Positions 61,959 to 64,000 of a stretch of DNA of 64,000 nt are shown piece by piece; positions within the stretch are counted from its first letter, which is position 1, and every line of letters begins with the position of its first letter. The notes beneath the pieces are model-generated. The model saw nothing but the letters and a program-made list of their open reading frames with translations. It was not told the DNA's origin and made no database searches. The DNA lies in NCBI GenBank assembly GCA_964036155.1, contig OZ038422.1:53715201-53779200 (forward strand). The letters are read 5' to 3'. Source of the stretch: Diploscapter coronatus (taxonomy: Eukaryota > Nematoda > Chromadorea > Rhabditida > Rhabditidae). A program made the translations under genes and the position numbers.

Positions 61959-64000
61959 GATGTTGCTTCGGCCTGCAGCAGTTATTCTTCTCCAGTGACT
62001 TGACAGAGGCGGAAAAAGGAGGAAAGAGGGAAGGAAAAAGGCGGCAACGGGAAAGAGACAGAAAGGTAGCAATAGTAAGAGAGTAAAAGAGGAAAGAAGA
62101 GGAATCAAGCACTGCACAGCCACAGCCAAGATTGAACGCTCCTGTTCTCCTCTTTCCCCCTCCCATCTACACTCATTTATCGCAAAAGAAGCTGAGGAAT
62201 TGAAATTGCAATCAAAGAGGCACAAAATCACGATAAAACAAGGATTACTGGAAATGAAAGGCTCGAAAGAAGTAATTGAAATGAGAGGGCGAAATTCCTT
62301 TTCCAGACTGGGAAAAAATTTCATGACACAAATAAAAAAAGTCATTGCTAACAGGCAGTTATGCACTGGCAATGAGTCAGACAATGATAAAAAAATATAA
62401 TGTGCATAGGGAAATTCAACGAGTGAAGGAAATGAGGCATACACTACGTGAATTACTCCCCATTCCACGGTATAAACAACGGGCGAGAAAAGAAAAAAAC
62501 GAAAAAAGTAGCGCACGAGGTGAAGAGGCGAAGATTTTCCTATTTTTCTCTCTTAACGAGGGAACCGTAATCGTCGCTATATCGATAGACCAATTACTAA
62601 TTTATGATGACTGTTATGACGAATTTTATGTCTCTCGCTGAGAGATACGGAAAGAGGAGAAAACTGAACAGAAGAACCATGTAGCGTAGTGGCATAGAAA
62701 TCAAAAAAGGGTAAGCAGCGATAAGACCTTTAAAGAAGTAACCGAATTAGAAAATATTCTGTAAAATTTTCGAGATAGATAGCTAGACAGAAAATTACGC
62801 GATTACGATAAAATGTGGAAAGACATTTTCGACATGTCTTTTTCTCCCGATTTCCGATCCAACTCTAAATAGCAGGCCAAAATCTGCGGAAGAAATAAAC
62901 TAGAGACAGCGATAAAGTTGTGCTTGATACCGCTTTTGCACGCTATCAATCACGTAGTTTTTACCCCACTAGACTTATCTCTCTAGCACTTTAGGCAAAA
63001 TTGTCATAAATCATACAATCATTCGCTGACTTATTTGTTCATGACGCAAGCTTGAAAAGTTGAGAGTTATCGTTATTCGAATTTCAAAAGGGATTCGAAG
63101 AAAATTCGTTAAAAATCAAACGATGTGCATTAATAATTTTCACCAGACGACTTAGACTAATTCGTATTTCTGCGATTATGCTATCCACATCCGAGTATTA
63201 GTAATCTTTATCACTCCTAATAATAAATTTCCCCGAATATTTTGGTCTTTAGATTTGGATGAAGGGTAGTATAACTTTTCATAGAAAATTTGATACACGT
63301 TTCGTTCACCAGGAATAAAAGACTAGCTTCATCAGGGGATATCGAAAATGCAAATGAAAAAAAGATCGCCGGATAAGGAAATTGGAAAGTAAGAAAAATG
63401 AAAGATAGAGCGAAGGTTGCAAAGAAGTCGACGGGAAAGAGGGGGAGGGGAGGGTAGGTAATTGCCACAGGGTAGTGGAGGTATGAGTGAATTTGTACAC
63501 TTCGAAGAAAAAATGGCGAAGAATTAAAAAAGCGCAGCGGGAGCCACGAAGAACTGCTACAAAGCTGGCGAGCAACGCAACGAGACCTTTAAGGGGACAA
63601 AGAAAATCAACGAAACTGCAATGAATTATTCTGGTTAGACTTTGAAAATCGTCGAATATGAAGGTTTACAGCTTGGAAACGAGTGACTTTTGCGTCAACA
63701 CAATGAATGCCAAGTCTTTGTTTTCTCTAACCTAGATGAACGATCAACTCCTAGACTTCCATCCATCTTCTCCGCAGGATATACAATTGCAATGGAAATC
63801 AATTTGATTTCTGATGTTGATAGATGTCGAAAATTAGTCTTGCGGCATGGAAAATGAGTCCCCGAAGTAGGTTTCAGAATGTTATGCATTGTTCTTCTTT
63901 ACCTGCTTTACCTAGAAACCTAGAGCTGGGTGCTCTCATTTCGCTCGCCTGACTGCCCCTTTTTGCAATCCTCCTTTTAGCGCTCAATGCTTCGATGTTT

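Larger units (their letters stand above)
56205..64000 (-). other. Purine-rich (+ strand) non-coding region upstream of calmodulin
   Basis: No exon chain was found on either strand over 7.8 kb. The + strand is rich in A and G over long runs (for example 59570-59900, 61030-61460, 62000-62110), so the calmodulin sense strand is pyrimidine-rich. It contains several GC-rich islands, recurrent GGCGCATTGC words and two short perfect GC hairpins. The ORFs called on the minus strand (59512-60007, 61830-62516) are serine/leucine/phenylalanine-rich products of this skew. One + strand ORF, 58922-59107, encodes a basic peptide (KKSSRKKRWYEKLVEKYHRQ) ending near a donor-like AAG|GTAAAT; it is unsupported. 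Likely content is calmodulin regulatory DNA or a 5'UTR intron. Confidence 0.5.

Noticed and set aside
61830..62516. 228-codon minus-strand ORF
   Set aside because: It is serine/phenylalanine/leucine-rich low complexity in a purine-skewed region, with no domain, splice or conservation cue.

Overview
The window comes from a nematode nuclear genome. The muscle myosin heavy chain at 13.2-22.9 kb can be followed residue by residue along Caenorhabditis elegans UNC-54. Introns are mostly 45-100 nt, AT-rich and end in TTTCAG or TTTTAG, and exons are more GC-rich and codon-biased. The myosin has 31 coding exons, far more than in C. elegans, so this is an intron-rich nematode outside Caenorhabditis; the species cannot be named from the sequence.

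Layout: (1) 1-1.54 kb, the 3' end of an unrecognised + strand gene. (2) 2.4-7.4 kb, two tandem minus-strand genes encoding ZC4H2-type proteins (coiled coil plus C4H2 zinc finger): one divergent copy (2455-3534 resolved) and one canonical copy (6356-7354), separated by intergenic DNA with a Tc1/mariner-like MITE. (3) 7.4-13.1 kb, mostly non-coding, with a foldback element whose two arms encode the same peptide. (4) 13176-22926, unc-54-type myosin, 1964 aa. (5) 23406-25.8 kb, a decayed Helitron with an apparent 5' terminus and a Rep domain but no helicase. (6) 25.8-37.9 kb, non-coding, pyrimidine-rich on the + strand, with a second foldback element. (7) 37904-48902, a complete TRIM9/MADD-2 E3 ligase gene, 748 aa in 19 coding exons. 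Its 6.4-kb intron holds a complete-looking 68-aa gene on the opposite strand. (8) 51476-56057 minus, a complete calmodulin gene (149 aa, 5 coding exons) with a probable 5'UTR exon at 56058-56204. (9) 56.2-64 kb, non-coding, purine-rich on the + strand, with recurrent GGCGCATTGC motifs and GC hairpins.

Three of the genes are conserved and relevant to muscle or neurons: myosin for thick filaments, MADD-2/TRIM9 for netrin-dependent muscle-arm and axon guidance, and calmodulin for Ca2+ signalling. Nothing in the sequence shows that they are co-regulated. Exon boundaries for myosin, madd-2, calmodulin and the canonical zc4h2 gene were assigned by hand: splice sites and reading phase agree across every junction. 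The first gene and the divergent zc4h2 gene are less certain. No tRNA, rRNA, CRISPR or prokaryotic features were seen.
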